Shown here one piece after another: positions 1 to 7,266 of a DNA stretch of 14,623 nt. Source of the stretch: DGNJ01 sp002388905 (GTDB lineage: Bacteria > Pseudomonadota > Gammaproteobacteria > Pseudomonadales > Porticoccaceae). A program made the translations under genes and the position numbers. The stretch covers positions 1 through 14,623 of the forward strand of contig DAITSJ010000036.1 of assembly GCA_036843405.1 (NCBI GenBank), read 5' to 3'. Positions within the stretch are counted from its first letter, which is position 1. Each line of letters begins with the position of its first letter. Under the pieces are notes generated by a model. The model saw only the letters and a list, made by a program, of their open reading frames with translations, did not search any database and had not been told where the DNA came from.

Positions 1-360
1 CACTCTTCGTTACTCGGACCCAAAGCACTCGCTGCGCTCGCGGGGCCAGCTTTCGCTCATTTGGCGTCACCAAACTACGCTCCTCGTGCCCGCGGCGGCG
101 GACCGCTCGATTGGTGAATTTTTAGTCACAACAGGCGTAATTCAAATAGTGTTAACAGACCCCCATTGTAATCATCCCGCCTGTTTGCCGGAAGAAAAGA
201 TTGGCGGTGCGTCGGTTTTTTTGTTGTCCCTTTAGGTTGCGGCGACAGCGTTTTTGCCGGGGCCGTCCGGCAGGCATCCCTTGCAGGTTGCTGTTTCTTG
301 GGTGAGGATTGCAGCCGCCTGCTCTTCAGGCATTCTTGACTTTTTATTGCGGATATCGCC
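1..360. other. Intergenic leader region, no gene recognised
   Basis: No reading frame here looks like a protein. The first ~110 bases are G+C-rich; the rest is more A+T-rich. Minor structure: a seven-T run at 216-222 after a G+C-rich stretch, which could end a rightward transcript entering from the left, and a small hairpin GCCTG-CTCTT-CAGGC at 317-331 followed by TTTTT at 341-345, an attenuator-like arrangement just before the gene at 361. Both are weak. TTGACT at 336-341 is too close to the start codon to be its -35 box. Confidence 0.4.
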
Positions 361-1878
361 ATGGCTGATTCGAGTCTTCCCATATTGCTGCTGATACTGG
401 AGATATTCACCGCCCTGGTGCTGGGTGGGCTGGTGGTGTTGCTGGTGGCCGGCGTCATCCTGTACGTGATGGACGTGCGGCAAACCCGGCATACCATCCG
501 TCGCAACTACCCCCTGCTGGGTCGCTTCCGTTATCTGCTCGAACATCTGGGGACGTTCTTCCGGCACTATTTTTTCGCCATGGACCGCGAAGAGTTGCCC
601 TTTAACCGGGCCCAGCGTTCCTGGGTCTATCGGGCGGCCAAGAATGTCGACAGCACCCTGGCCTTCGGGTCCACGGAAAGCATGACCAATCCGGGGACGC
701 TGATTTTCGTATCCCATCCCTTTCCCACCCTGGGGGAGTCCCTGTGCCCGTCCGAGACGGTGATCGGTCCGGATTGCCGGGAGCCCTATAAAACCAACGC
801 CATTTTCAATATCTCGGCCATGAGTTACGGAGCCATTTCCCGGCCCGCCGTCACCGCCCTGTCCCGGGGGGCCGCCCTGGCCGGGTGCTGGCTCAATACC
901 GGCGAGGGCGGGCTGTCCGAATACCATCTTTCCGGGGGCGCCGATATCGTCTTCCAGATCGGCACGGCCAAGTACGGGGTCCGCGATGACCGCGGCGAGC
1001 TCAGCGACGACCGGCTGCGGAACATTGCCAGGTATCCCCAGGTGAGGATGTTCGAAATCAAGATCAGCCAGGGGGCCAAGCCCGGCAAGGGCGGTATTCT
1101 GCCGGGCATCAAGGTGACCGAGGAAATCGCCGGTATCCGTGGCATCCCGGCGGGCGTCGATTCCATCAGCCCCAACGGCCATCCGGATATCCGTTCCGTG
1201 GGCGACTTGCTCGACCGGGTTGCCTATATCCGGGAGCTGACCGGCAAGCCGGTGGGTTTCAAGCTGGTGGTGGGAGGAACCGACTTTTTTGACAACCTGT
1301 TCGACGAGATCGAGCGGCGGGGGCCGGCCTCGGCGCCGGATTTTATTACCCTCGATGGGGGCGACGGCGGCACCGGCGCGGCGCCCCAGAGCCTTATGGA
1401 TCACGCCGGGCTGACTATCCGGGAAAGCCTGCCCATGGTGGTCGACAAGCTCGTCGAGCGAGGCCTGCGCGAGCGTATCAAGATCATTGCCGCGGGCAAG
1501 CTGGTGCTGCCGGTGGACGTGGCCTGGGCGCTGTGTACCGGAGCCGATTTTGTCAACAGCGCCCGGGGGTTCATGTTCGCACTGGGCTGTATCCAGTCCC
1601 TGCAGTGCAACAAGAACACCTGCCCCACCGGTGTGGCGACGCACGATCCTGATTTGCAGCGGGGACTGGACCCCGCTGACAAGGCCGTGCGCGTGGCCCA
1701 GTATGTACAGAATATGGTCAGGGAAGTCACCGTGATCGCCCATTCCTGCGGTGTCGACTGCCCCCGGGACCTGCGCCGCCATCACGTGCGCATGGTGGTG
1801 AGGCCGGGTCATTCCGTGTCCCTCGACCGACTCTACAGCGCCGGTTATCCGCCTGGGTTGGGGCAGGAAAAAGTGTGA
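361..1878 (+). CDS. Membrane-anchored FMN-binding glutamate-synthase-family protein
   Basis: 505 residues. A hydrophobic N-terminus (about residues 6-38, one or two membrane segments) is followed by QTRHTIRRNYPLLGRFRYLLE, typical of the stand-alone GltB-domain family. The rest matches the FMN-binding Glu_synthase domain (PF01645): a glycine-rich flavin/phosphate-binding stretch DGGDGGTGAAP (332-342) and a C-x5-C-x4-C motif at C410, C416 and C421, which in GltB holds a 3Fe-4S cluster. The GltB amidotransferase domain and the C-terminal GXGXG domain are absent, so full glutamate synthase activity is not expected from this protein alone; the family is an FMN oxidoreductase of unsettled substrate. 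The ATG at 361 gives the complete membrane segment, but its ribosome binding site is weak. It is read in the same direction as rhlB, 114 bases downstream, which has its own promoter. The family is confident; the physiological reaction is unknown. Confidence 0.9.
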   Translation: MADSSLPILLLILEIFTALVLGGLVVLLVAGVILYVMDVRQTRHTIRRNYPLLGRFRYLLEHLGTFFRHYFFAMDREELPFNRAQRSWVYRAAKNVDSTLAFGSTESMTNPGTLIFVSHPFPTLGESLCPSETVIGPDCREPYKTNAIFNISAMSYGAISRPAVTALSRGAALAGCWLNTGEGGLSEYHLSGGADIVFQIGTAKYGVRDDRGELSDDRLRNIARYPQVRMFEIKISQGAKPGKGGILPGIKVTEEIAGIRGIPAGVDSISPNGHPDIRSVGDLLDRVAYIRELTGKPVGFKLVVGGTDFFDNLFDEIERRGPASAPDFITLDGGDGGTGAAPQSLMDHAGLTIRESLPMVVDKLVERGLRERIKIIAAGKLVLPVDVAWALCTGADFVNSARGFMFALGCIQSLQCNKNTCPTGVATHDPDLQRGLDPADKAVRVAQYVQNMVREVTVIAHSCGVDCPRDLRRHHVRMVVRPGHSVSLDRLYSAGYPPGLGQEKV

Positions 1879-1942
1879 AAGCCCCGGAAAACAGGCCACG
1901 GTTTGAGGGCAGGCAGGTGCGCTGGGACCCTCCGGTACCCTG

Positions 1943-1951
1943 TGCTATAAT
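1943..1951 (+). promoter_or_regulatory. Extended -10 promoter for rhlB
   Basis: A perfect TATAAT (1946-1951) is directly preceded by TGC (1943-1945), the extended -10 form. The sequence 17 bases upstream (TGGGAC, 1923-1928) is a poor -35, as is usual for extended -10 promoters. It implies a 5' leader of about 35 bases before the ATG at 1993. It suggests rhlB is transcribed independently of the gene upstream. Confidence 0.6.
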
Positions 1952-1992
1952 CCGCCCCTTTTTCGAACCGAGTCCCCATTGACGGCATAGGC

Positions 1993-3306
<1,314 letters not shown>

Positions 3307-3324
3307 TTCAGGACCGCCTCCGGC

Positions 3325-4098
3325 TCAGCGCAGCATCAAGGCGCCGCCGTCGATGGCAAACATCTGCCCGGTCATGAAACGGGCATCGTCGCTGCAAAGA
3401 AACCGCATCACCGGCAGGTAATCCGCTTCCGTGTTTCCCAGTCTGCCGCCCAGCGGGATGGCGCTTTGCAGCATCCGGTCGTGGGCCGCCAGGGCTTCTT
3501 CGTCCATCTCCGAGCGCGTTTTGTCGTACATCGGCGTCCAGATTGCCGGGGCAACGCCGTTGACCCGGATATTGTATTTTCCCCACTCTTTGGCCAGGGA
3601 CCGGATCCAGGCGGTGACCGCGCCCTTGCTGGCGGCATAGTGGGCCTTGCCGGGGTAGCCCTGGATGCCGCCGGCACTGGTGAAATTGAGGATGGCACCG
3701 CCCCCTTCCTGCAGATGGGGGAAGGCGGCGACATTGGTGAGGAAAGTGCTGGTGGCGTTTGTCGCCATGACTTCCTGCCACTGTGCCAGGGAGATGGCCT
3801 CTGCGCTGGCCGCGGGTGCGATACCCGCCGCATGCACCAGCACATCCAGTCCGCCCAAGTGTTTGACGGCTTCCTCCATGGCGGCGTCGACAGCCGCCTC
3901 CTCGGTCACGTCCACGGGGATAAACCGTGCCCCGGTATCTTTGGCGAGCGCGCTGCCCCGGGCCTCGTTTCTGCCGAAGAACACAATGTTCGCGCCCATG
4001 CCGGGAAACGCCTCGACCAGCGTTTTCCCCATGCCGCTGGTGCCGCCCGTGACAATGATGCGCTTTCCGGTGATATCCGCACCTGTGGTGTATGCCAT
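3325..4098 (-). CDS. SDR family NAD(P)-dependent oxidoreductase
   Basis: 257 residues, a classical short-chain dehydrogenase/reductase. The Rossmann cofactor motif TGGTSGMG is at 17-24, an acidic PVDVT at 61-65, and the catalytic tetrad is N114 (MATN), S141 (FTSAGG), Y154 and K158 (YAASK). The usual NAAG is HAAG here (89-92). The C-terminus TGQMFAIDGG is characteristic of the family. It oxidises an alcohol or reduces a carbonyl; substrate and NAD/NADP preference are not evident. The ATG at 4098 has a strong GGGGAGG ribosome binding site four bases upstream. It lies downstream of the DUF924 gene on the same strand with 112 A+T-richer bases between them, so it may have its own promoter. That spacer holds AATATG/CATATT half-sites (4152-4157, 4178-4183). 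Confidence 0.92.
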   Translation of the reverse strand: MAYTTGADITGKRIIVTGGTSGMGKTLVEAFPGMGANIVFFGRNEARGSALAKDTGARFIPVDVTEEAAVDAAMEEAVKHLGGLDVLVHAAGIAPAASAEAISLAQWQEVMATNATSTFLTNVAAFPHLQEGGGAILNFTSAGGIQGYPGKAHYAASKGAVTAWIRSLAKEWGKYNIRVNGVAPAIWTPMYDKTRSEMDEEALAAHDRMLQSAIPLGGRLGNTEADYLPVMRFLCSDDARFMTGQMFAIDGGALMLR

Positions 4099-4210
4099 AC
4101 CGCCTCCCCTTTAGATTGATCGGGCTACTCTTAACCAGTGCGCGCCCCGAAAATATGTGAATTTCCTATTTGTGCCGCATATTAGCCCAGCCATAATTCA
4201 TGCCGGGTTA

Positions 4211-4828
4211 CTAGAATGATGAACCCGGTTTTTTCAGAAACGCCTGCTCGGCCGCCGTGGTGCGCCGCTTCAACAAGCTGTTGCGGTGCGGAAAGCGTCC
4301 GAACCGGGCGACGATGTCCCGGTGTCGCCGGGCAAATTCCGCGAACTTCCCGAATTCCGACTTTTGTTCTTCCGGTACCCGGGTTACCAGCCCCTCAAAC
4401 AGGGCGACGCTGCGTTCCTGGGCCGGCAGCGATTCCGCGTGTTCCAGGGGCATGTAAAAAAATGCCCGCTCCAGGGGTTGGAGCCGGGTGTCGAGCTTCG
4501 CCACCAGTCCGGTCCGGCACCACCGGCAGGCCAGGTGATCGAAGGCAAAGGCTTTTGCCCGGCCCCGGTACATGTTGCGGCTGAACTGATCGGTGAGCAG
4601 TATCAGGGCCAGCCGGGACCGGGGGTGGGCCAGCCAGGAATCCAGTTCGCCGCGACCGGCGGCGGCCAGGGCCGGTTCAAAGCGGCGTTTCACCTCGGCA
4701 TCGAGAGCCGGGTCCTTGGCCCACCAGGATTTCGATCGCGTTTCCAGGGCCCGGTCGGCATCGCCGCCATTCCGCGCCAGGAAAGCCTCGCCGAACCAGA
4801 AGCCGATGATGCTATCTGGCGAAGTCAT
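4211..4828 (-). CDS. DUF924 family protein
   Basis: 205 residues, matching the DUF924 family (PF06041) over its whole length. Signatures: FWFGEAF (10-16), LLTDQFSRNMYRG (77-89), FFYMPLEHAE (123-132) and RFGRFPHRN (175-183). The protein is predicted helical and soluble; the family has no established biochemical function, though it is often described as TPR-like. The start at 4828 (MTSPDS) gives the normal N-terminus but has no good Shine-Dalgarno. A 7-bp G+C hairpin (4854-4872) lies 26 bases upstream. It is probably co-transcribed with the metallo-hydrolase gene 68 bases upstream. Confidence 0.9.
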   Translation of the reverse strand: MTSPDSIIGFWFGEAFLARNGGDADRALETRSKSWWAKDPALDAEVKRRFEPALAAAGRGELDSWLAHPRSRLALILLTDQFSRNMYRGRAKAFAFDHLACRWCRTGLVAKLDTRLQPLERAFFYMPLEHAESLPAQERSVALFEGLVTRVPEEQKSEFGKFAEFARRHRDIVARFGRFPHRNSLLKRRTTAAEQAFLKKPGSSF

Positions 4829-4853
4829 CTTATGATTCCGGACGGGGTCGAGC

Positions 4854-4872
4854 CCGCCCCTTTCCGGGGCGG
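4854..4872 (-). other. G+C hairpin between metallo-hydrolase and DUF924 genes
   Basis: CCGCCCC (4854-4860), a 5-base loop and GGGGCGG (4866-4872) form a perfect 7-bp G+C stem in the 68-base gap. No T-run follows on the minus strand, so it does not look like a standard intrinsic terminator. It could be a 3' stabiliser, a partial attenuator or a structure limiting translation of the DUF924 gene. Confidence 0.35.
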
Positions 4873-4896
4873 CCGTTCGGATAGAGGCAATCCGGG

Positions 4897-6156
4897 CTAC
4901 TGGTTTTCAAGATAGGATTGCGCCTTCTTCATCTCGCTTTCCAGCCATCCGGCTTCGTCGTAATACCTGGCCTGGCCCGCCTCGTAGAGCTGCTCCAGCG
5001 CGGCCAGTTCAACGGCGCGGGCGGCCCGGTTCGCGGGTTCGGCGGTAACGGCCATATCGGTGAAGTGCAGAGCCTCGAGTGGCCGGCCGGCATCCACATG
5101 GCGCTGGGCGCGCTCGGCCAGGGCGTCGGCGCCTCCCGCCATTTCCGCCAGTTCCTCCCAGATGGCGTTGGGCGGTGTGGCATAGAGCTCCGTGGTGGAT
5201 TCCATGCGGAACCAGCCGGTGAGTTCCTCCCAGAGGGCGCGCACATACCAGGAAACCGGGCCGCGACCCGGCTCCATTTCCAGATCCGGCGGCAGCTCGA
5301 TTTCCGCCATCAGGGTGAACAGGTCCTTTCGTTCGCTCATGCCCTTGATGGTTTCGTCATAGATATACTGAACCGCATTGCGCATTTTGGTGAGATCGGC
5401 GGCGATCCGCCCCGCGCCGACGATGGGTTCGTCGTGGCCGGTGATAAGCAGTTCCGGGCCCAGGGCCCGCACCTTGTCGATGTCCCGCAGGGACTGGAGA
5501 ACACTGCGCTGCCTGTCGCCCCTGGGTGTGTAGTAGTGGGGCATGGCGCCGTAAAGGGCGCCGAACAGGTTGCCGATAAGCACCGCGCGTTCCTCGGGCA
5601 ACCAGACGATCATGGAGTCCAGGGTCTCGCCGGAGGGGGTGGAATAAAGCTCGAAGCGGCGACCGCCCAGTTCGAAGGCATGGGCGTCGTCGAAAAGCGT
5701 CGCCGTCTCGAACTCGGAGACATTGTCCCAGGCTTTCAGGTGCTCCGGGTTGGGCAGCAGGCCGGACAGTAGTTTTGCCCCGCGGGGGGCAAAAAAGGGC
5801 GCCAGCCGGTTGCGCTCGGCGCGGATGTCGAAAAAGTTGCTCTGGGCAATGCGTTCCGTGCCCTCGTCGTCAAAGGCCGCCCAGCCGCCCATGTGGTCGG
5901 GATGGCTCTGGGTGAACAGCAGTTTACGGACATTCAGGGGGCGCCCCAGCAGCTCTTCGTAACGCTCCCGGTGCCGGTGGCCCTGGTAGGGCATGCCGGC
6001 ATTGATAATGACGTCGCCCTCCCCGGTGGTCACCAGGTAGCTGTTGGAAGTCCCGCGGGACATGAAAATATGATCGTTGATCTTTTCCGCCCCCGCCGCC
6101 GGGTTCCACTCCACGGCCTTGATAAGGTGGTGATCATCGCTTGAAAAATCGGGCAT
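4897..6156 (-). CDS. Alkylsulfatase-like MBL-fold metallo-hydrolase with dimerisation domain
   Basis: 419 residues. The N-terminal metallo-beta-lactamase fold carries TSNSYLVTT (36-44), INAGMP (51-56) and the metal motif TQSHPDHMGG (82-91), then STPSGETLDSM (172-182), IGNLFGALYG (194-203) and ITGHDEPI (238-245). The C-terminal part (about 265-400; KMRNAVQYIYDETIKGM, WYVRALWEELTGWF, ATPPNAIWEELAEMAGG) matches the alkyl sulfatase dimerisation domain. The SCP2-like third domain of full alkylsulfatases (around 650 residues) is missing. The usual HxHxDH reads Q83-S-H85-P-D87-H88, so the first His ligand is Gln. It probably hydrolyses an ester or sulfate ester; the substrate is unknown. The ATG at 6156 was chosen because AGGAG lies seven bases upstream and homology begins there; the frame is open further upstream, but that extension does not look like protein. 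First gene of a likely leftward group with DUF924 and perhaps SDR. Confidence 0.85.
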   Translation of the reverse strand: MPDFSSDDHHLIKAVEWNPAAGAEKINDHIFMSRGTSNSYLVTTGEGDVIINAGMPYQGHRHRERYEELLGRPLNVRKLLFTQSHPDHMGGWAAFDDEGTERIAQSNFFDIRAERNRLAPFFAPRGAKLLSGLLPNPEHLKAWDNVSEFETATLFDDAHAFELGGRRFELYSTPSGETLDSMIVWLPEERAVLIGNLFGALYGAMPHYYTPRGDRQRSVLQSLRDIDKVRALGPELLITGHDEPIVGAGRIAADLTKMRNAVQYIYDETIKGMSERKDLFTLMAEIELPPDLEMEPGRGPVSWYVRALWEELTGWFRMESTTELYATPPNAIWEELAEMAGGADALAERAQRHVDAGRPLEALHFTDMAVTAEPANRAARAVELAALEQLYEAGQARYYDEAGWLESEMKKAQSYLENQ

Positions 6157-6214
6157 TGTTATCTCTCCTGCACGAGTGGGTGGCTGGCGAATGGAGCTGA
6201 TTGTCGAGCAGTTG

Positions 6215-6242
6215 AGATTAATCCCTTCGGTTCGCCAGTCAA
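6215..6242 (-). promoter_or_regulatory. Possible promoter of the metallo-hydrolase gene
   Basis: On the minus strand TTGACT (6237-6242) is followed after 16 bases by TAATCT (6215-6220). The -35 matches five of six consensus positions, the -10 only three of six. An 8-base inverted repeat CTGGCGAA/TTCGCCAG (6184-6191, 6231-6238) and a palindrome GATTAATC (6216-6223) overlap this area and could bind a regulator. Weak call. Confidence 0.3.
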
Positions 6243-6465
6243 GCGGGCATGGGCACCTTCGTGTCGCTCTGGCAATAGGGGGGCGCAAAAGCCTAACCAT
6301 AGACCTCGGGGCTGTTCCGGTTGCTTTTATAAGCGGATTTCGGAGAGAAGGCGTAAAGCGACGGCGGCAACGGAAATAACCCCCCACAAGGCGAGAGAAC
6401 TTGCAGAATTCGAGCAGCCCGGCAGTGCGCCCTTCCGGGAAGGACAGTAAAGCAGGCTTTCCTCG

Positions 6466-6495
6466 GAAAACGCGCCCGGCACAGATGTGCCGGGC
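6466..6495 (-). terminator. Rho-independent terminator of DUF1993 gene
   Basis: GCCCGGCACA and TGTGCCGGGC (6474-6483, 6486-6495) form a perfect 10-base inverted repeat around GA, in practice a 9-bp stem with a 4-base loop. Read leftward, the stem is followed by GCG and TTTT. It lies about 60 bases past the DUF1993 stop codon. The T-run is short, so termination may be partial. Confidence 0.55.
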
Positions 6496-6557
6496 AGCCA
6501 TGAGAGAGCTGGGCCTGCGCTCGGTACGGCTTTCGCCCTGCGCCGGCCCGCCTGTTT

Positions 6558-7076
6558 TTATGCCGTGCGCAACTGGCCCATAAAGTCGCTTTTGCCGATC
6601 TCCAGGCCCTTCGCCCGCAGGATGTCGTAGGCGGTGGTGGCGTGGAAGTAAAAATTCGGCTGGGAAAACGACAGCAGGAAGTTCTCGGCGACAAAGTCGA
6701 TCTTGATGTCCTGGAACTCAAAGCGCATGGGCTTGCCCATCAGTTCGTTGACCTGGTCTTCCGACAGGGCTTCCAGCGCCTCCTTGGCGTCGGCCAGGCG
6801 GCTGCTCAGGGTGTCGAAGTCGCCGGGCGGTTCGGAGGTGTCGGGCGAGAATGTGCCGTTGCGAACCCCGTCGATGGCCCCCAGGGAGTGGTGGCACACC
6901 GAGGTGATCTGGTAGGCGAAAGGGAACATATCCTCGGCCAGTCTCGCCTGGATCAGGGTTTCCGGCGCCAGGCCCTTGTCGGCGCAATAGCGCTCGGCCT
7001 TGTCGAGCAGGCCGGCGACGGCGCCGATGATTTGCAGGTTGGAAGGGATCGTTGCTTGATACAGTGACAGTGACAT
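6558..7076 (-). CDS. DUF1993 domain-containing protein
   Basis: 172 residues, matching the DUF1993 family (PF09351) end to end: LLDKAERYCADKGLAPETLIQARLAEDMFPFAYQI near the N-terminus, a variable middle, then ENFLLSFSQPNFYFHATTAYDILRAKGLEIGKSDFMG at the C-terminus. The family is helical and resembles DinB/YfiT-like bundles; no reaction is established. The ATG at 7076 (MSLSLYQAT) gives the family N-terminus. A longer start at 7118 would add 14 residues unlike the family. The gene is divergent from prlC and is followed by a hairpin terminator, so it is probably a single-gene unit. Confidence 0.88.
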   Translation of the reverse strand: MSLSLYQATIPSNLQIIGAVAGLLDKAERYCADKGLAPETLIQARLAEDMFPFAYQITSVCHHSLGAIDGVRNGTFSPDTSEPPGDFDTLSSRLADAKEALEALSEDQVNELMGKPMRFEFQDIKIDFVAENFLLSFSQPNFYFHATTAYDILRAKGLEIGKSDFMGQLRTA

Positions 7077-7159
7077 TTTTGGTCCAGCCTCGGTTTGTCG
7101 TTGGATTATGGGGAGCAAGGCGCCCGTGCGTCGACGGCAGGTCTCGATTCCGGGTTGCT

Positions 7160-7189
7160 ATCTTAGAGCGGCGGTCCCGGTCGTGGCAA
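7160..7189 (-). promoter_or_regulatory. Possible promoter of the DUF1993 gene
   Basis: On the minus strand TTGCCA (7184-7189; five of six consensus positions) and TAAGAT (7160-7165; four of six) are separated by 18 bases. They lie 84 bases upstream of the ATG at 7076. The -35 touches the palindrome at 7190-7204. Confidence 0.4.
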
Positions 7190-7204
7190 GATAGCCTGGC
7201 TATC
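7190..7204. promoter_or_regulatory. Palindromic operator-like site between divergent promoters
   Basis: GATAGCC-T-GGCTATC is a perfect 15-base palindrome with 7-base arms. A third half-site GCTATCTT lies at 7157-7164 and pairs with AAGATAGC (7188-7195) as an 8-base inverted repeat. The sites sit between the -35 regions of the two candidate divergent promoters, where a shared regulator could act. No regulator gene is visible in the window. Confidence 0.4.
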
Positions 7205-7224
7205 CGTGCCCGGGATGGTTTTGT

Positions 7225-7233
7225 TGCTACAAT
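7225..7233 (+). promoter_or_regulatory. Extended -10 promoter of prlC
   Basis: TGC (7225-7227) directly precedes TACAAT (7228-7233), one base from the -10 consensus. No good -35 lies 17 bases upstream (CGTGCC), which fits an extended -10 promoter. The 5' leader to the ATG at 7267 would be about 27 bases. Confidence 0.5.
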
Positions 7234-7266
7234 CCACCCGATCATTTCCTCGTTGACAGGTTTTTT

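Larger units (their letters stand above)
6157..6557. other. Intergenic region between metallo-hydrolase and DUF1993 genes
   Basis: 401 bases with no gene I can support on either strand. Frames crossing it give Arg/Pro/Cys-rich peptides typical of non-coding G+C-rich DNA. It contains the possible metallo-hydrolase promoter (6215-6242), a 13-base palindrome CCTTCCGGGAAGG (6431-6443) and a strong hairpin terminator for the DUF1993 gene (6466-6495). An unannotated small RNA is possible but not shown. Confidence 0.5.

Noticed and set aside
1..125. Partial gene entering from the left, or a short minus-strand peptide (MSESWPRERSECFGSE)
   Set aside because: A 16-codon frame in G+C-rich sequence with no recognisable motif or binding site is not enough to call.
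336..341. TTGACT as a -35 box for the gene at 361
   Set aside because: Only about 20 bases separate it from the start codon, leaving no room for a -10 and a leader.
232..1899. Long minus-strand open frame opposite the FMN glutamate-synthase-like gene
   Set aside because: Its His/Gly/Gln-rich translation matches no family and it runs antisense to a clear conserved gene; high third-position G+C removes stops on the opposite strand.
4286..5772. Plus-strand open frames (4286-4915, 4918-5772) opposite the DUF924 and metallo-hydrolase genes
   Set aside because: Antisense shadows with Gly/Gln/Pro-rich sequence; the minus-strand genes carry full family signatures.
6157..6501. N-terminal extension of the metallo-hydrolase by 115 residues
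   Set aside because: The added sequence is Arg/Pro/Cys-rich without family similarity, while the ATG at 6156 has AGGAG at proper spacing and begins the conserved region.
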